Assembly (NCBI GenBank): GCA_964470285.1
Contig: CAYYBZ010000153.1
Coordinates: 1 to 5,649 of the forward strand
Length of the DNA: 5,649 nt
DNA from: CAYYBZ01 sp964470285 [NCBI: uncultured Oligoflexia bacterium]
Lineage (GTDB): Bacteria > Bdellovibrionota_G > CAYYBZ01
Reading direction: 5' to 3'
The position numbers and the translations under genes were made by a program. Under the pieces are notes generated by a model. The model searched no databases, was not told the DNA's origin, and worked only from the letters and a program-made list of their open reading frames with translations. Position 1 is the first letter of the stretch, and each line of letters starts with the position of its first letter. Below are positions 4,366-5,649 of this stretch, in pieces.

Positions 4366-5649
4366 ATGCTGAAAGCTAAACATTTTTTATGCTTTTTCCT
4401 GCTGCTCATTCCTTTGAATTTGCAAGCAATTACAAAGGTAACAATCGGAATTGCACATGAGCCTAAAACCCTAAATCCTCTTACATGCACAATGTCTACC
4501 GAGTATGAGTTAATTGTGCTTGTTAATAGAGGTTTGACTTTGTGGGATTCAGACTGGGAAACAGTTCCCGATTTGGCAAAGAAGATGCCTTCATTTACAG
4601 ACGGAAGCATCAAAATTCTCAAAGACAAGTCGATGCGGGTTAAATGGGAGCTTAAAAACAATCTTAAATGGTCAGACGGGGAAAAGCTTACGGCCAATGA
4701 TTTTGTTTTTACTCATGAACTTGCCTTAAACCCTAAAATTCCCGTTGTATCAAAAAGCTATAATCAAAAAATAAAAAAAATGTATGCTGAAAATGAAAAT
4801 ACTTTGGTTGTTATCTGGAATGATACCTTCCCTTATTACGATTCATGGATGGTTCACCCGGTACTTCCGAGGCATTTTTTCAAAGATAAGCTAAAAGGGG
4901 ATATATCTAAAACATTTGCCTCGCTAACTTATCCATCAAACGGACCCTATAAGCTAAAAAACTGGGTTCCCGGTGTTAAGATTACATTTCAAAAGAATAA
5001 AAATTATCCGCTCGCATCTGCTTCTATTGATGAGATTAACTACAAAATCATTCCAAATACGCAGACTATGGAGGCAAATCTTGCTTCCGGTGTAATTGAT
5101 GCAACTCACGATATATCCTTTGATCAGGCTCAAAAACTTTCAAAAAGGAATAAAAATGTCTCTTTTATTTCAAAAGACGGATTGATCTTTGAACATATAG
5201 ACTTCAACTTAAACGACCGATATCTTAAAGACGCCAGGATAAGAAAAGCCATTATTTACGCAATTGACCGGGAAGCTATTGTAAAAGCTCTTTTCTCAGG
5301 TTCACTGAAAGTTGCCCATTCATGGCTTCACCCGAAACATTACGGCTATAATCCGCAAATCACAAAATATTCATACAATCCTCATCTCTCTGAAGAATTA
5401 CTTTCAAAAGCCGGATTTAAAAAGAAAAAAAACGGCTACTTTTACGATTCCGAGGGTAAAATACTTTCCTTTACAATTATGACCACTTCGGGAAACCGAA
5501 TGCGCGAGCAGATTGAAGTGATAATTCAATCATATCTTAAAAAGGTGGGTATCAAGCTTGAAATAGATAACAAACAACCAAGATTATTCTTTACTAAATA
5601 TCTCATGAAGAGAAGTTTTCCTCATTTGGCTTTATATGCAATTAAGAGC
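4366..5649 (+). CDS. peptide-type ABC transporter substrate-binding protein (SBP_bac_5), incomplete at the 3' end
   Basis: The frame runs open for 428 codons to the window edge. The family is usually about 500-600 residues, so the C-terminal part is missing. The start at 4366 gives a signal peptide, MLKAKHFLCFFLLLIPLNLQA, with likely cleavage after LQA. There is no lipobox cysteine, so the protein should be a soluble periplasmic receptor. Family marks in order are: PKTLNPLT (33-40); LKWSDGEKLTANDFVFT (100-116), the classic W-SDG-xx-TA-D-V motif; NGPYKLKNW (192-200); and the block DARIRKAIIYAIDREAIV (289-306) with FSGSLKVAHSWLHP after it. Members bind oligopeptides, dipeptides, nickel or sugars and deliver them to a two-permease, two-ATPase importer. 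The ligand cannot be told from this part. Permease genes would be expected downstream, outside the window. Confidence 0.93.
   Translation, partial: MLKAKHFLCFFLLLIPLNLQAITKVTIGIAHEPKTLNPLTCTMSTEYELIVLVNRGLTLWDSDWETVPDLAKKMPSFTDGSIKILKDKSMRVKWELKNNLKWSDGEKLTANDFVFTHELALNPKIPVVSKSYNQKIKKMYAENENTLVVIWNDTFPYYDSWMVHPVLPRHFFKDKLKGDISKTFASLTYPSNGPYKLKNWVPGVKITFQKNKNYPLASASIDEINYKIIPNTQTMEANLASGVIDATHDISFDQAQKLSKRNKNVSFISKDGLIFEHIDFNLNDRYLKDARIRKAIIYAIDREAIVKALFSGSLKVAHSWLHPKHYGYNPQITKYSYNPHLSEELLSKAGFKKKKNGYFYDSEGKILSFTIMTTSGNRMREQIEVIIQSYLKKVGIKLEIDNKQPRLFFTKYLMKRSFPHLALYAIKS

Noticed and set aside
4347-4697. 116-codon minus-strand frame
   Set aside because: It is a shadow of the substrate-binding protein gene, which shows clear family motifs on the + strand across the same bases.

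Overview
The window reads as chromosome from an AT-rich Gram-negative bacterium. The evidence is an outer-membrane barrel protein with a type I signal peptide and a C-terminal phenylalanine, a peptidoglycan lytic transglycosylase, and a periplasmic solute-binding protein without a lipobox cysteine. The mix of families would suit a deltaproteobacterial (Desulfobacterota-like) genome, but nothing here fixes the taxon.

Layout. On the + strand, the C-terminal end of a LolD/MacB-type ABC ATPase (1-301) is followed after one base by an outer-membrane beta-barrel gene (303-1577), so the two look translationally coupled. Converging on them from the minus strand is an exported protein of unknown function (1586-2557) with a textbook TTGACA-17-TATATA promoter. 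Upstream of it, also on the minus strand, lies a membrane-anchored MltF-like lytic transglycosylase (2702-3766). Its upstream region carries a visibly related promoter block in which the spacer has shrunk from 17 to 6 bases.

From 3767 to 4190 there is no protein gene, and the second half of this stretch is unusual. A complete tRNA-Thr(CGU) gene (4191-4263, minus) is followed downstream by a second, broken copy of its 3' half (3988-4034). Both copies sit in a direct repeat with a 203-base offset. Between them is a GC-rich, strongly palindromic insert with two nested hairpins. Each repeat copy also carries a short inverted copy of the tRNA anticodon and variable region, so the trailer of the tRNA precursor could pair with the anticodon arm over roughly 24 base pairs. 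This resembles the scar or minimal remnant of an element that used the tRNA as its integration site, but no integrase is visible.

Divergent from the tRNA, on the + strand, is the start of an oligopeptide/dipeptide-type ABC substrate-binding protein (4366 to the window end, incomplete). Its TATAAT box lies seven bases before the ATG and no Shine-Dalgarno is visible, so a leaderless mRNA is likely. The protein genes share an envelope theme: lipoprotein-type ABC export, an outer-membrane barrel, wall remodelling and peptide uptake. Apart from the first pair they do not form one operon.
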